In this document: positions 13,996 through 22,486 of the stretch, one piece after another
Numbering within the stretch: position 1 is the stretch's first letter
How the letters are laid out: every line of letters begins with the position of its first letter
Virus record (IMG/VR): IMGVR_UViG_3300020200_001050
Coordinates: 1 to 64,000 of that record
Source of the DNA: a virus
DNA length: 64,000 bases
Strand: one strand, 5' to 3'
Position numbers and translations under genes: made by a program
The notes under the pieces: generated by a model
Seen by the model: the letters and a program-made list of their open reading frames with translations, nothing else
What the model was told of the DNA's origin: nothing
Databases searched by the model: none

Positions 13996-14573
13996 GGTGT
14001 TATTGTAAGAATAGGACGATACTCTGGATCTTTCTCAAATTCTGTTTTACCATTTAATTTTGTCTTTTGCTTCTCCTGTGCAGACTTGATGGTATCTTTA
14101 AGAATTTTATTTTTGCGATTCTCTTTGGGGACATCTTTATTTTCTTGTTCAACTTCTTCATGCATTTTGTATCCTTGTTTTTTCAAACCGGCTACAACAT
14201 CTTCATGTGATTTTTTATGTGTTTCTTTCTTTTTTGATTTTGTATGTTCAACTTCATAGTTATAACCACCCTCACCACCTTTATGCCAGATATATGCTTT
14301 ACCGTGTTCTGGATGGCTCATGATATTAACAAGTTTTACTTCATCAATCTGTTCAACTTCTTCTGTACGGACTTCAGACACTGTATGTGGAGTTAAATCT
14401 TCTGGATGAGCAGTTGCTGCTCCCAGTCGATATCGATTTTTACTTGGATGTATATTCTTAGGTTGAATATTTACATGACCTGAATTGTGAACGTGAATCA
14501 CCGCATGGGGATGCCCCTTATGCGGTCCAATCTTTGGAACAACTAAATCTCCAACTTTATATTTGTGCGTCAT
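13992..14573 (-). CDS. Phage protein with N-terminal KOW/SH3-like segment, unknown role
   Basis: The 193-residue protein starts KYKVGDLVVPKIGPHKGHPH, resembling a small SH3/KOW-like barrel, continues with a charged middle containing EEVEQIDEVK and an YIWHKGGEGGYNYEVEHT segment, and ends in a lysine-rich coiled region. Related EEVEQIDE-type proteins occur in T4-like environmental phages near the next two genes. Four-base stop/start overlap with the HAD gene. Possibly a virion or core component. Confidence 0.55.
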   Translation of the reverse strand: MTHKYKVGDLVVPKIGPHKGHPHAVIHVHNSGHVNIQPKNIHPSKNRYRLGAATAHPEDLTPHTVSEVRTEEVEQIDEVKLVNIMSHPEHGKAYIWHKGGEGGYNYEVEHTKSKKKETHKKSHEDVVAGLKKQGYKMHEEVEQENKDVPKENRKNKILKDTIKSAQEKQKTKLNGKTEFEKDPEYRPILTITP

Positions 14574-14577
14574 AAAA

Positions 14578-15753
14578 TTAATCTTTCTTGGCTATTTTAG
14601 TGGCTGTTGCGTACATAACTTCTTTCGCACGCTCACCATAGTGTTCCTTGAACCCAGGCAGTTTCTTCTTCATACTCATCACTACTTCTTCTTTCTTCTT
14701 TTTCTCAGCAGATGTCAATTCACGTTCCTCCATTTTGTGACCACCGCGCAACGCAGTCAAATCGTGCTGATCAATCTTGTGTGGATTACCCGCAACTTTC
14801 GCGACGTTTTTCTGCTTTGGTGTCATCTCAGTTTCTTGCATCAGTTCAGTTGCTTCTTTTCGCAACGTCTTGATCGTTTTCCACACACCCCGACTCTTCT
14901 CTGTTTCGTCTTCGCGAATGTGTGCGCCAGCTCTGGTTTTGTAAGCCTTGTTTGCATGTGTGTCCCTTAGTCTTTCGTATTTGGACTCTGGGTCCTGCTC
15001 GTAAGGACGAGGCGCATCATGTCTGGCTTTGATTTTGGCCTTTAAAGTCTCGATATTTGCCCTCGATACCATACCTTTTCTTTTGCCCGATTCAATGTCT
15101 GATCTATAGCGTTTGCCTCTAATAAAGGACGCACCGCCTATAGAGCCTTGAGGCCGTTGACTCAAATCGCCGTATTTTGGAGGTGTATCTGATACAGCTC
15201 TCATTCTACCACTTGAGGGACGACCGTGCCACCACTCGTCCTCAGCACCACTTATTTTCTGTGCCACACCAGTTTTTGTTTTATAATTATATGGATAATT
15301 CCGCCATTTCGCTCGTTCTGTAATCGTTTCAACTGTGACGCCATTGATCGCATCAGCATCAAACATTTCTATTTCTTCATTCTTTACTGCTTGAACTGCT
15401 GGCTTCGCAACTTCAGCCTTCTTGCCCTTGCCTTCTGCCTTCTCTTGCGCTGCCTTAACTTCTTGTGTGAACTGCTCACTGTCGGGCTCTTCTGATACAG
15501 TTTTCATTCTACCAGTTGAGGGGCTACCGTGGTGCTGCTCTTCCTCACCACCACTTATTTTCCTTGCTGCTCCAGAAATTCCAGAACGAGCGAGTCTTGC
15601 TGCTCCAGAAATTCCAGAACCAACGAGTCTTGCTACTCCAGCGAGTCCAGCGATTTCAGTCAGCTGATCTAGCTGCGCAGTAGTCCGATGTTCCATCAAT
15701 TTCTTATAATCAAACTTTCCATTCGTCTTAAATTGTTCTGCGAATCGTGCCAT
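14578..15753 (-). CDS. Repeat-containing basic phage protein (possible internal virion protein)
   Basis: The 391-residue product has Gly/Ala repeats at the N-terminus (SGISGAARLARSGISGAARK) and two copies of a roughly 24-residue unit (ARKISGGEEEQHHGSPSTGR... and AQKISGAEDEWWHGRPSSGR...), matching the DNA repeats at 15188-15260 and 15491-15562. The C-terminal end LTSAEKKKKEEVVMSMKKK and GERAKEVMYATATKIAKK is a domain seen in several T4-like environmental phage proteins. It is probably a structural or internal capsid protein; no enzyme motif is seen. Confidence 0.6.
   Translation of the reverse strand: MARFAEQFKTNGKFDYKKLMEHRTTAQLDQLTEIAGLAGVARLVGSGISGAARLARSGISGAARKISGGEEEQHHGSPSTGRMKTVSEEPDSEQFTQEVKAAQEKAEGKGKKAEVAKPAVQAVKNEEIEMFDADAINGVTVETITERAKWRNYPYNYKTKTGVAQKISGAEDEWWHGRPSSGRMRAVSDTPPKYGDLSQRPQGSIGGASFIRGKRYRSDIESGKRKGMVSRANIETLKAKIKARHDAPRPYEQDPESKYERLRDTHANKAYKTRAGAHIREDETEKSRGVWKTIKTLRKEATELMQETEMTPKQKNVAKVAGNPHKIDQHDLTALRGGHKMEERELTSAEKKKKEEVVMSMKKKLPGFKEHYGERAKEVMYATATKIAKKD
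15188..15260. repeat. Degenerate 73-bp direct repeat, copy 1
   Basis: Within the 14578-15753 gene, this stretch (beginning TCTGATACAG and ending near CACTTATTTTCT on the plus strand) recurs at 15491-15562 with small differences. It encodes the KISGxEDEWWHGRPSSGRMRAVSD unit. The duplication lies within an open frame. Confidence 0.7.
15491..15562. repeat. Degenerate 73-bp direct repeat, copy 2
   Basis: Second copy of the repeat at 15188-15260, encoding the KISGGEEEQHHGSPSTGRMKTVSE unit. Differences are mainly in the central residues (HH versus WW). Confidence 0.7.
15563..15628. repeat. Tandem 33-bp repeat (two copies plus a degenerate third)
   Basis: The unit starts CTTGCTGCTCCAGAAATTCC on the plus strand and recurs with a period of 33 bases at 15563 and 15596, then degenerates from 15629. 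It encodes the 11-residue SGISGAARLAR-type repeat near the N-terminus of the 14578-15753 protein. Confidence 0.75.
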
Positions 15754-15791
15754 AAATAACTCCTTCTATTAGAGAATTTCAGTTAACAATA

Positions 15792-17792
15792 CTAATAATT
15801 GCTTTGCGAGTCGGTCTTCCTTTTTTTCTTTCGCAAAAAAATTGTTCGTTTAACTGGTGCGGACGCTTGCCCATCTAACTTGAAATTAATCTCATCTTTC
15901 CCAGGACCAAATAAAGGTGGCGTTGTTTCATCATATCCAAACGACGTTTCGCGAATAGACTTTTTAATTTCTGATAACGATTTTGGCTTCACAGATTTAG
16001 TTTCCATCAGTTGTGTGTAATAGTCGGGACGCTCCTTTAGATGGTCCAGCGCAATCTGCATGGCGAGAGTGTCATTCTGCGCGTGTTCACATTCCATTTC
16101 AATTCCCATTTCTAACTGCGCAACAATCGTTGATGGTGAAACACCATGCGCTTTCGCGAGTCTATCCACATCACTTTCGCTAGTTTCCTCAGTAATATAG
16201 AATTCGCGCAATGGTTTGGTGTTGCGTGAATTCATTCCAGGCGCGGGCATTCCTGGCGCTGCGGGCATCTTAATATCATGTGTGACTGGAACAAGTTTAC
16301 CTTGTTTTGTTATATGTGTGATTTTCCCCATCTTTCCATAGCGACCAAATCCATAATATTGAAGACCCAGTGCATGTGCGGCTTTGCCCACTTCTGAATG
16401 TTTGACAGTTTCCCCCCCTGTCAACACTCCCATTCCAAATTGATGTTGAGTGTGCGCGTGTTGGACCTTTTTTTCCAGTGACGCATCAATCCAAGCTTGC
16501 GCTTTGGGATCTTCAGCCCCCTGTTCAGTAAACTTCTTGATGGTTTTCCAAATATTTTCAAGTTCTTTCGTTTTCTGTTTGCGAATGGTCGAATCTAAAT
16601 TAGAATTTGCTCGTAGATCATCAGAATTATCAAAATTTATAAAATTGTCTCCAAACTCTTTTTCAAATTCAGATTTAAATTTTTGTGAGGTTGCCCACTT
16701 TTCTTTACGAATTTCTTCAGGCACAGTACGTCCGCCGCGCTCACCGCGTTCAACATTTCGTTGTTTAGAGATATTATCAGCGGTATTCACAAAAATCATC
16801 AGAGTTGAGTACCCCAAATCTTCTAAGTTCTTTTTGATACGCAGTGTCTTCTCTGGGTTATCAGCGGTTCCATTAATAATTAATCCATTACGACCATCTA
16901 ACGCCAATTGTTGTCGCACATCCGTTATCGACTTGGCGCGTTTCCGCACTCCTTCATGTTTCTCTCGTTCTGCGTCGGGCATTTTCTTATTCAGGTGTTC
17001 TTTATCCATCAAAAATTCAAAGGCTTTGTCAGAGTTGATTTCAGTAAGACCGTGCCCATCCAGCGTTTTCTTGAGAACAAAATCTTTGCCTGATCCAGGA
17101 CCACCGACAAGAAATACCGCTTTAAAGATCGCGGCATCATGAACACCCTCTGTTAATTCGGCTGATTCTTTTAAACTCATACCTTGACGAACGTCATGAT
17201 AGAGTTCTTTGGTATGAGCATCCGAGAGATGTCGCGGAACGCCTTTTCGAAATTCTTTGAAGTTGCCCGATTGAGCATATTCGCGCATCTTGGACGCACT
17301 TACGCCCTCTACACCTTCCGCATCGGGATCGCGTTTTCCAGCAGAGACGATTTTGATAGACTTAAATTTGTACTCTTTGCCATTATATTTGTTAAGCAAT
17401 TGCTTAAAGTCGTGCGTTCGGTCACTACCTGCCACGAAGATTAGATGCTTATGCCCTGCCTTATTCAAGCGTTTGGCGTGGTGAATCAACGTTGGAGCAT
17501 CAGCGGATGCTACAGTAATTGTAATATCAGGAAAATATCGCTTGAGATGTTTTAGTTTTTGTTTGGGAGATAGCGGATTATTTTTAGCATCTTGTGTCGA
17601 GGAGACAACAAGTTCTTTATAATGCCCATCACCCGCCGCGTGAATTGCATCCACCAATTTGACATGACCAATCGTTGGAGGATTTAGACGACCAAATGCC
17701 ATAACAGCAGTGGTTTCTTTATCTTCCAAAAGAAGATGTGGAGAATTGTCAGAAGTGTTAGTATTAGAAGAAAAGACCGAATTCGTTGACAT
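15792..17792 (-). CDS. Nucleotidyltransferase-P-loop kinase fusion with DUF5661-like C-terminus
   Basis: The 666-residue protein has three parts. Residues about 27-190 are a HxGH-family nucleotidyltransferase (FGRLNPPTIGH at 33-43; GVSASKMREYAQSG around 163-176, the ISxSxxR motif). Residues about 222-400 are a P-loop kinase-like domain (Walker A GGPGSGKD at 230-237). Around 540-605 lies a DUF5661-like segment (LEMGIEMECEHAQNDTLAMQ). The pairing of an NMN-adenylyltransferase-like fold with a kinase recalls NadR, but the substrate cannot be assigned. Similar multi-domain proteins occur in T4-like environmental phages. A CTAAATA motif stands 31 bases upstream. Confidence 0.8.
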   Translation of the reverse strand: MSTNSVFSSNTNTSDNSPHLLLEDKETTAVMAFGRLNPPTIGHVKLVDAIHAAGDGHYKELVVSSTQDAKNNPLSPKQKLKHLKRYFPDITITVASADAPTLIHHAKRLNKAGHKHLIFVAGSDRTHDFKQLLNKYNGKEYKFKSIKIVSAGKRDPDAEGVEGVSASKMREYAQSGNFKEFRKGVPRHLSDAHTKELYHDVRQGMSLKESAELTEGVHDAAIFKAVFLVGGPGSGKDFVLKKTLDGHGLTEINSDKAFEFLMDKEHLNKKMPDAEREKHEGVRKRAKSITDVRQQLALDGRNGLIINGTADNPEKTLRIKKNLEDLGYSTLMIFVNTADNISKQRNVERGERGGRTVPEEIRKEKWATSQKFKSEFEKEFGDNFINFDNSDDLRANSNLDSTIRKQKTKELENIWKTIKKFTEQGAEDPKAQAWIDASLEKKVQHAHTQHQFGMGVLTGGETVKHSEVGKAAHALGLQYYGFGRYGKMGKITHITKQGKLVPVTHDIKMPAAPGMPAPGMNSRNTKPLREFYITEETSESDVDRLAKAHGVSPSTIVAQLEMGIEMECEHAQNDTLAMQIALDHLKERPDYYTQLMETKSVKPKSLSEIKKSIRETSFGYDETTPPLFGPGKDEINFKLDGQASAPVKRTIFLRKKKRKTDSQSNY

Positions 17793-17795
17793 TCT

Positions 17796-17829
17796 TCGCC
17801 TCTACAGCAAATAGTCTATTCTTATTTAG
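17796..17829 (-). promoter_or_regulatory. Possible late-type promoter CTAAATAA and ribosome site before the fusion gene
   Basis: CTAAATA (17829-17823), one or two bases off the T4 late consensus, lies 31 bases before ATG 17792, followed by GAGGCGAAG as a ribosome-binding site. The same CTAAATA variant precedes gp19, uvsW and the glycosyltransferase at 23346. Confidence 0.4.
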
Positions 17830-18796
17830 TCTTTTTGTGATTTGCGACAGCAAGAATATCGTCGACGGTGTTACCTATTAGGTGCGTAGACCGCACATAC
17901 TGATACCCCGCCAGGAGCTGTTCGCAATTGACGGTATAAGACTTCAAAATGCCTTCTAATTCCGACTCAGTTTCATAGACAGTGCCATATGGCTGAAGCA
18001 CACGCGCTCCAGCGATGTTTCGTGCTATCCAAGGTGTCTGATTCAAGAGACATTCTAGGAGTACCAATCCGAATCCTTCTTCGCTAGAATTCATAATGTA
18101 GACATTAGCATCGGCAATCGCATTGGCAACGTCCTGTTCATCCTCAAGCATCAGTGGGCGAACACAAGAAGAGGGAGTCGGCATGAGATTCATAGAATTA
18201 TCATATCCTGTGGTGACCAATAGTGCGTTGTCGAGTTGGGCTCGTTCAAATGTCTGTGCTAACTCGCGCATGCGTTTGTGTGCCCAGTATCCTCCACACG
18301 ACACAAAAAGACGCACTGTCGGAGAAATGTCATATTTTGCGCGAAATGCGCCACGTATACCAGTGCGCCGCTGTGAATCAATTCCATGACGCACCGTGAA
18401 TGATCGAGCCAGCACGTCATAATGTTTCGCATGATCCCAATCTTCTCGCGTAGAACAGCCAATCGCTGCAGCATAATTCATAGCCAGCTGGCAGACTTGA
18501 CTATTAGAAGGCTTGATAATCAAATATAAGACAGGAGAAGTCAAACGAGGAATTGCGGACAAAACAGCATTTTGAATATAGACATCTCCTCCATGTACAA
18601 CAATTAAATCAAAGGGATCATCAAAAATAATTCCATCAGACGTAACTCGAACGCCATTCAAATCACCGCCATGTTTTCCTGTAAATACTGTAACATCGTG
18701 CCCACGTCGTACACACTCTTCTGCCATCCACTGAACATAATACTCTGAGCCGCCAGGAAACGGCGCATATCGGTGAACCACAAAACAGAGTTTCAT
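17822..18796 (-). CDS. GT4-type glycosyltransferase
   Basis: The 324-residue product begins MKLCFVVHRYAPFPGGSEYY, the Rossmann-like acceptor domain with GGSE, and near the C-terminus has NSSEEGFGLVLLECLLNQTP, the E-x7-E donor-sugar motif of GT4/GT-B enzymes. It transfers an activated sugar to a glycan or protein. Start 18796 overlaps the methyltransferase stop (ATGA); the open frame upstream is inside that gene. First member of the 17.8-23.4 kb glycan cassette in map order. Confidence 0.85.
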   Translation of the reverse strand: MKLCFVVHRYAPFPGGSEYYVQWMAEECVRRGHDVTVFTGKHGGDLNGVRVTSDGIIFDDPFDLIVVHGGDVYIQNAVLSAIPRLTSPVLYLIIKPSNSQVCQLAMNYAAAIGCSTREDWDHAKHYDVLARSFTVRHGIDSQRRTGIRGAFRAKYDISPTVRLFVSCGGYWAHKRMRELAQTFERAQLDNALLVTTGYDNSMNLMPTPSSCVRPLMLEDEQDVANAIADANVYIMNSSEEGFGLVLLECLLNQTPWIARNIAGARVLQPYGTVYETESELEGILKSYTVNCEQLLAGYQYVRSTHLIGNTVDDILAVANHKKTK

Positions 18797-19500
18797 CGTT
18801 TCTCCGTTCTCAACCACAACCACTGAGGATGCTCATCCTTACACGGCTCAGTCAACACAATATCAGTATGATGAAATCCCGCACGTTCTACATCCGCTGT
18901 CAAGACAGACAAATCTTCCACTCGCACATCTTTGTCCACGAATTCTTTTTCATTTGTATATGAATCGGTGAAATAATCCACGGAACGAGGATGTCCTGAA
19001 CCATATCCCGTTTGAAAACAAAAATATCCGCCAGGTGTCAAAATTCGCTGAACTTCGCGATACAGATTCAAACGCACCGATCGCGAAGTAATATGTTGAT
19101 GAGAAATCACCATAAACACTATATCGTAACTCGCATTTCCAATCATTGGCAAAGACTTGCCGTCCATAGCCCAAAGATTAGGAATAGGCACTCGTGCATC
19201 TGAAAGATTGATACGTGCTTTATTCAAGGTATCAGGAGCAATATCTACTCCATCAATTCGTTTGAACCAATTATGAAACAGAATCATATTGCGCCCAGGA
19301 CCACATCCGATCTCTAGTACCAGTTTCTCTTTCATGTTCTCAATGCCACGAAAAAGATGACTTTTATAATAAGGAAACTTGTTGTGAAAATCATACCAAC
19401 CCACTACGGGATTTTTATTCTCAAGTGACCATCCCTGAGAAATTTGATTCCAGAAATCAGATTGTCGCTGTAAGAATGTCTGTTCACTCAGCTGTGCCAT
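18793..19500 (-). CDS. SAM-dependent methyltransferase (class I)
   Basis: The 235-residue protein has motif I VLEIGCGPGRNMILFHNW at about 61-78, an acidic strand-2 end GVDIAPDT, and post-I strand YDIVFMVISHQH. It fits small-molecule or glycan methyltransferases rather than DNA enzymes (no DPPY/NPPY motif). Sits between two glycosyltransferases, so methylation of a sugar or a glycan intermediate is the simplest idea. One base separates it from the upstream gene. Confidence 0.8.
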   Translation of the reverse strand: MAQLSEQTFLQRQSDFWNQISQGWSLENKNPVVGWYDFHNKFPYYKSHLFRGIENMKEKLVLEIGCGPGRNMILFHNWFKRIDGVDIAPDTLNKARINLSDARVPIPNLWAMDGKSLPMIGNASYDIVFMVISHQHITSRSVRLNLYREVQRILTPGGYFCFQTGYGSGHPRSVDYFTDSYTNEKEFVDKDVRVEDLSVLTADVERAGFHHTDIVLTEPCKDEHPQWLWLRTEKR

Positions 19501-19501
19501 G

Positions 19502-20299
19502 TTACCCTCCGTTCAAATACTTGGTGGTGAACCAAGGATACCAATCAATTTCAGGAAATTGTGGCGGAGCGGTATATTGAATCATACTTCCTATACCATT
19601 GATCCCATTTCCCGGCGTTGCCCATTTGGCTTTGAAGTGTGACTGAGATTGTTGCAGGGCAGTATTCCGATGTTGCAGTTTTCCCTCAGTTTCTTCGTGT
19701 TGATTGACATAAGTTGAATCGCAGGCTTTTGCATGCACATCTGTTGGAATCAGCCGCGCTATTCCAATATCGTTATGTGTAAATCCCCAATCATGACTAT
19801 CAATGATAGAAAGGCGATCGCGATCATTGAGCAACCATACCCGCTTGAGAAAATCTGCATCGCCACAGTAACACCCTAGATATCGTTCATCAAACCAGCC
19901 CGTGCGTTGAAGAATCGTCTTGGTCAGATAAAAGAACTGATCTCCTGCAGGACCCCAAATAAAATCATACTTAGATTGTTGCTCTTCTATGAGCGCACGA
20001 AACGCAGAAGGATTTGTAATACAGGTATCATCTTGAATACAAATCAACCGATCTTCTGTTTTAAAATCCTTGAGAAAGATGTTATTCCATGATCGAGCGC
20101 AATATGAGTTAGATTCAGAATCGGAGAGTGTGTTGTAAAAAATATGAAGTCGACCGTCTTTCCATAAGAGATGATTGTCTTCGGACAATTCAATCTTCGG
20201 ATGATTTGAAAAGATGTGGATTTCAGCCCAATCCTTAAACGCATTAATTTGACGATTGAGGGCCCGAGGACGATTGAATGTCAAAATCCAGACATGCAT
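19502..20299 (-). CDS. Glycosyltransferase-like protein (GT-A type)
   Basis: The 265-residue product starts MHVWILTFNRPRALNRQI, like many GT-A N-termini, and carries LICIQDDTCITN (DDT in place of DxD) at about 86-97 plus LGCYCGDADFLKRV, typical of acceptor/donor handling. Probably uses a nucleotide sugar with a divalent metal. The gene is 11 bases before the fusion gene's stop in the same run. Confidence 0.7.
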   Translation of the reverse strand: MHVWILTFNRPRALNRQINAFKDWAEIHIFSNHPKIELSEDNHLLWKDGRLHIFYNTLSDSESNSYCARSWNNIFLKDFKTEDRLICIQDDTCITNPSAFRALIEEQQSKYDFIWGPAGDQFFYLTKTILQRTGWFDERYLGCYCGDADFLKRVWLLNDRDRLSIIDSHDWGFTHNDIGIARLIPTDVHAKACDSTYVNQHEETEGKLQHRNTALQQSQSHFKAKWATPGNGINGIGSMIQYTAPPQFPEIDWYPWFTTKYLNGG

Positions 20300-20310
20300 T
20301 ACGACTCCAT

Positions 20311-21684
20311 TTATTTGTGGTGCTGAAGAAATACCTGTAAATCTTCAGGCGTACCCAGCCCCCACATTTCTTGAACCGATTTCACCCGCACACGCTTCCC
20401 CGCTTCAATGGCTTGATTGAACACGGGGCACACATAAAACTCATTATTAAAGCGAATGTTTTTCTCAATCATCTGTTCGGCGCATGTCACATAATCAGAC
20501 CCTTTGCGCCAGTAGTAAATTCCTACGGTGGCAATATTAGAAATGGGCCGTTTTTCCGCCACTTCTTTGACGAATCCGTGATCATCTAATGCCGCATAGG
20601 ACCACTTCGGATGCGTAGCCGTGAATGTGAGAATGCCGCCGTCCACGCCATCCGCCGTAAACGCATACAAACATTCATTGGAATTCCACTTGACATATTG
20701 ATCGGAATTGGCAATCACCAAAGGATTATCAGTATTGATAAACTCTTTGGCTAAGAGCGTGGTACAAGCTGCACCTTGCGTTATACCGTCAACTTGTACA
20801 ATCGTCACTTTATCCGATAACAGATTTAGCAGATACTTCAGATTGTATTTTTCATAGTGTTCTTTCTGCACTAAGAAAATATAGTTGGCATCAATGTTCA
20901 GATTTTCTACTACGAGCTGAATCATAGGTTTGCCGTTCACTTCAATGAGTGGCTTGGGAAATGTATATCCCGCCGCCGCAAATCGTGATCCTGCTCCTGC
21001 CATAGGAATCAAGACATTCATTTTCTTGTCTCGCCATGGCACAGGCTTCGTGCGATCTTGCCCCTCAAATTCATCAATCCATGCCATGAACTGATTCTCT
21101 TGTAAATCTGCGACATTCTCAACAGGATATAAATGAGCCCCAGAATCAAGCGCACCCTGTCGTCCAATATGACTATCTTCAATAATTACCGTGTGCTTGG
21201 GCAACGCTCCCGTCTCTGTCATACATCGCCAGTACATTTCTGGAAAGGGCTTGGGGCGCGTAACTTCTTCATTACTGACAATATAATCTACATGCGGCAA
21301 AAGTTGAATGGCATCTAATGCGGTAACAATAGTTTTTTGAATAGCATTACTTGCTACAGCAATTTTCCATCCCCTCTGGCGCAATGCTTCTGCGATATTA
21401 ATTGCGGTTTTATTAATTCCCAGTTGTGCTAGTAATTGTATCGTGAATTCTTGTTTTGATTTCCATATGACATCAAATAATTCACGGGACAATCCTCGCG
21501 TCTCTGCTAAAATTTCTAGTTTCTTTGTTGTGGGCAGCCCATCAAAAACACTCAAATGATCTTCCCGACTAATCACATACTTTTGATCAAAGACACCCAG
21601 AGCATGATTGAGGGCTTCAAAGTGCGCGTCGCGAGAATCTATAAGCACTCCATCAAGATCAAAAATGAGCAGTTTTTGCGGCAT
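20311..21684 (-). CDS. HAD phosphatase-sugar nucleotidyltransferase fusion
   Basis: The 457-residue protein (MPQKLLIFDLDG start at 21684, AAGG upstream) joins an N-terminal HAD phosphatase (FDLDGVLIDS at 7-16, ASNA near 112-115, EDSHIG later) to a C-terminal NTP-transferase (LIPMAGAGSRFAAAGYTFPK near 224-243, the GxGxRx(n)PK sugar-nucleotide signature). Such proteins dephosphorylate a sugar phosphate and then activate it with NTP for capsule or LPS-type glycans. It starts inside the end of the upstream glycosyltransferase, indicating coupling. Substrate sugar unknown. Confidence 0.85.
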   Translation of the reverse strand: MPQKLLIFDLDGVLIDSRDAHFEALNHALGVFDQKYVISREDHLSVFDGLPTTKKLEILAETRGLSRELFDVIWKSKQEFTIQLLAQLGINKTAINIAEALRQRGWKIAVASNAIQKTIVTALDAIQLLPHVDYIVSNEEVTRPKPFPEMYWRCMTETGALPKHTVIIEDSHIGRQGALDSGAHLYPVENVADLQENQFMAWIDEFEGQDRTKPVPWRDKKMNVLIPMAGAGSRFAAAGYTFPKPLIEVNGKPMIQLVVENLNIDANYIFLVQKEHYEKYNLKYLLNLLSDKVTIVQVDGITQGAACTTLLAKEFINTDNPLVIANSDQYVKWNSNECLYAFTADGVDGGILTFTATHPKWSYAALDDHGFVKEVAEKRPISNIATVGIYYWRKGSDYVTCAEQMIEKNIRFNNEFYVCPVFNQAIEAGKRVRVKSVQEMWGLGTPEDLQVFLQHHK

Positions 21685-22297
21685 CGCGATGTACCTTATT
21701 GTGGCGGACAATAGCATGTCCATTACAGACAATTTTACATTTGTTGCGAACTCTGAGGGACCACTCAATATCTTCAGCTGATCCCCATAGCATTGACTCA
21801 TTGAGAGGATATGTCAGCGCGATATTCTTTTTGAGTAAATAATAGCCTCCCGAAATATACATGTACTTCGTCAAACCCCATTCAGCATAGTCAACAGGAG
21901 TGTATCGTGGAATCGTGGGATGATCCCACATCACCCAATCTGTGAAATGTCGCGCGCCCGTGATCAGTTGTTGCTGATTGGAACAAATGTCCCAGTCACT
22001 ACCAAAAAGCAGGAATTCATTATACCACTCATTATCAAACACATAATAATCATGCATCAGAACAATAATATCATATATTGCTTGTTGACAGAGAATATTC
22101 TTTTTTCGTGTAATCCATCCGGGCTTGAGAGATTCATCAAATGAAATACACCGCACATCACCATTGCGCCCGTTTCTTCCAGGACCAATAATGAGAATTT
22201 CATAATACGGAATATGAAGTCTACGAATAGATTCAACAATCTTATCTAAACGTCCATCATCCGCATAATCAGTGGTGATGGCAAAAGTCATGTTCAT
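21659..22297 (-). CDS. GT-A family glycosyltransferase
   Basis: The 212-residue protein begins MNMTFAITTDYADDGRLDKI and contains IIVLMHDYYVFDNEWY at about 78-93 with a acidic HDYY metal site in place of DxD, and LWGSAEDIEWSLRVR near 169-183 (the ED catalytic-base region). Small phage GT-A proteins of this size are common. It overlaps the fusion gene start by 26 bases and follows the 61-residue gene by three bases. Confidence 0.7.
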   Translation of the reverse strand: MNMTFAITTDYADDGRLDKIVESIRRLHIPYYEILIIGPGRNGRNGDVRCISFDESLKPGWITRKKNILCQQAIYDIIVLMHDYYVFDNEWYNEFLLFGSDWDICSNQQQLITGARHFTDWVMWDHPTIPRYTPVDYAEWGLTKYMYISGGYYLLKKNIALTYPLNESMLWGSAEDIEWSLRVRNKCKIVCNGHAIVRHNKVHRDAAKTAHF

Positions 22298-22300
22298 AGA

Positions 22301-22486
22301 TTAATAACATGTGCTGAGTGAAGGTTTGGGATGACCCAGAGCCTTTGCCATTTCAGCTTCGTTTCGATCATGCCGATTCGTTGTTTTTTGATTTTCTTTA
22401 AATTGTCTAATTTTGCCACCGCAACTAAGATACTCATTCACAATCTCATTAAGTTCGGCTCTTGTCATTTCTTTTTCACTTTTCAT
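22301..22486 (-). CDS. Small conserved phage protein (GGKIxxF type)
   Basis: Sixty-one charged residues starting MKSEKEMTRAELNEIVNEYL and containing CGGKIRQFKENQKTT. From memory similar short proteins with a LxxGGKI motif are common in T4-like environmental phages, sometimes labelled transcriptional regulators without proof. Start overlaps the stop of the upstream glycosyltransferase (ATGA). Confidence 0.6.
   Translation of the reverse strand: MKSEKEMTRAELNEIVNEYLSCGGKIRQFKENQKTTNRHDRNEAEMAKALGHPKPSLSTCY

Noticed and set aside
16450-17142. 230-residue open frame on the plus strand
   Set aside because: It lies completely opposite the nucleotidyltransferase-kinase fusion, has no ribosome site and a composition expected from the reverse of a real gene.
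15792-17792. Naming the fusion protein NadR
   Set aside because: Domain order fits, but substrate residues cannot be verified by eye and phage relatives have unknown substrates.
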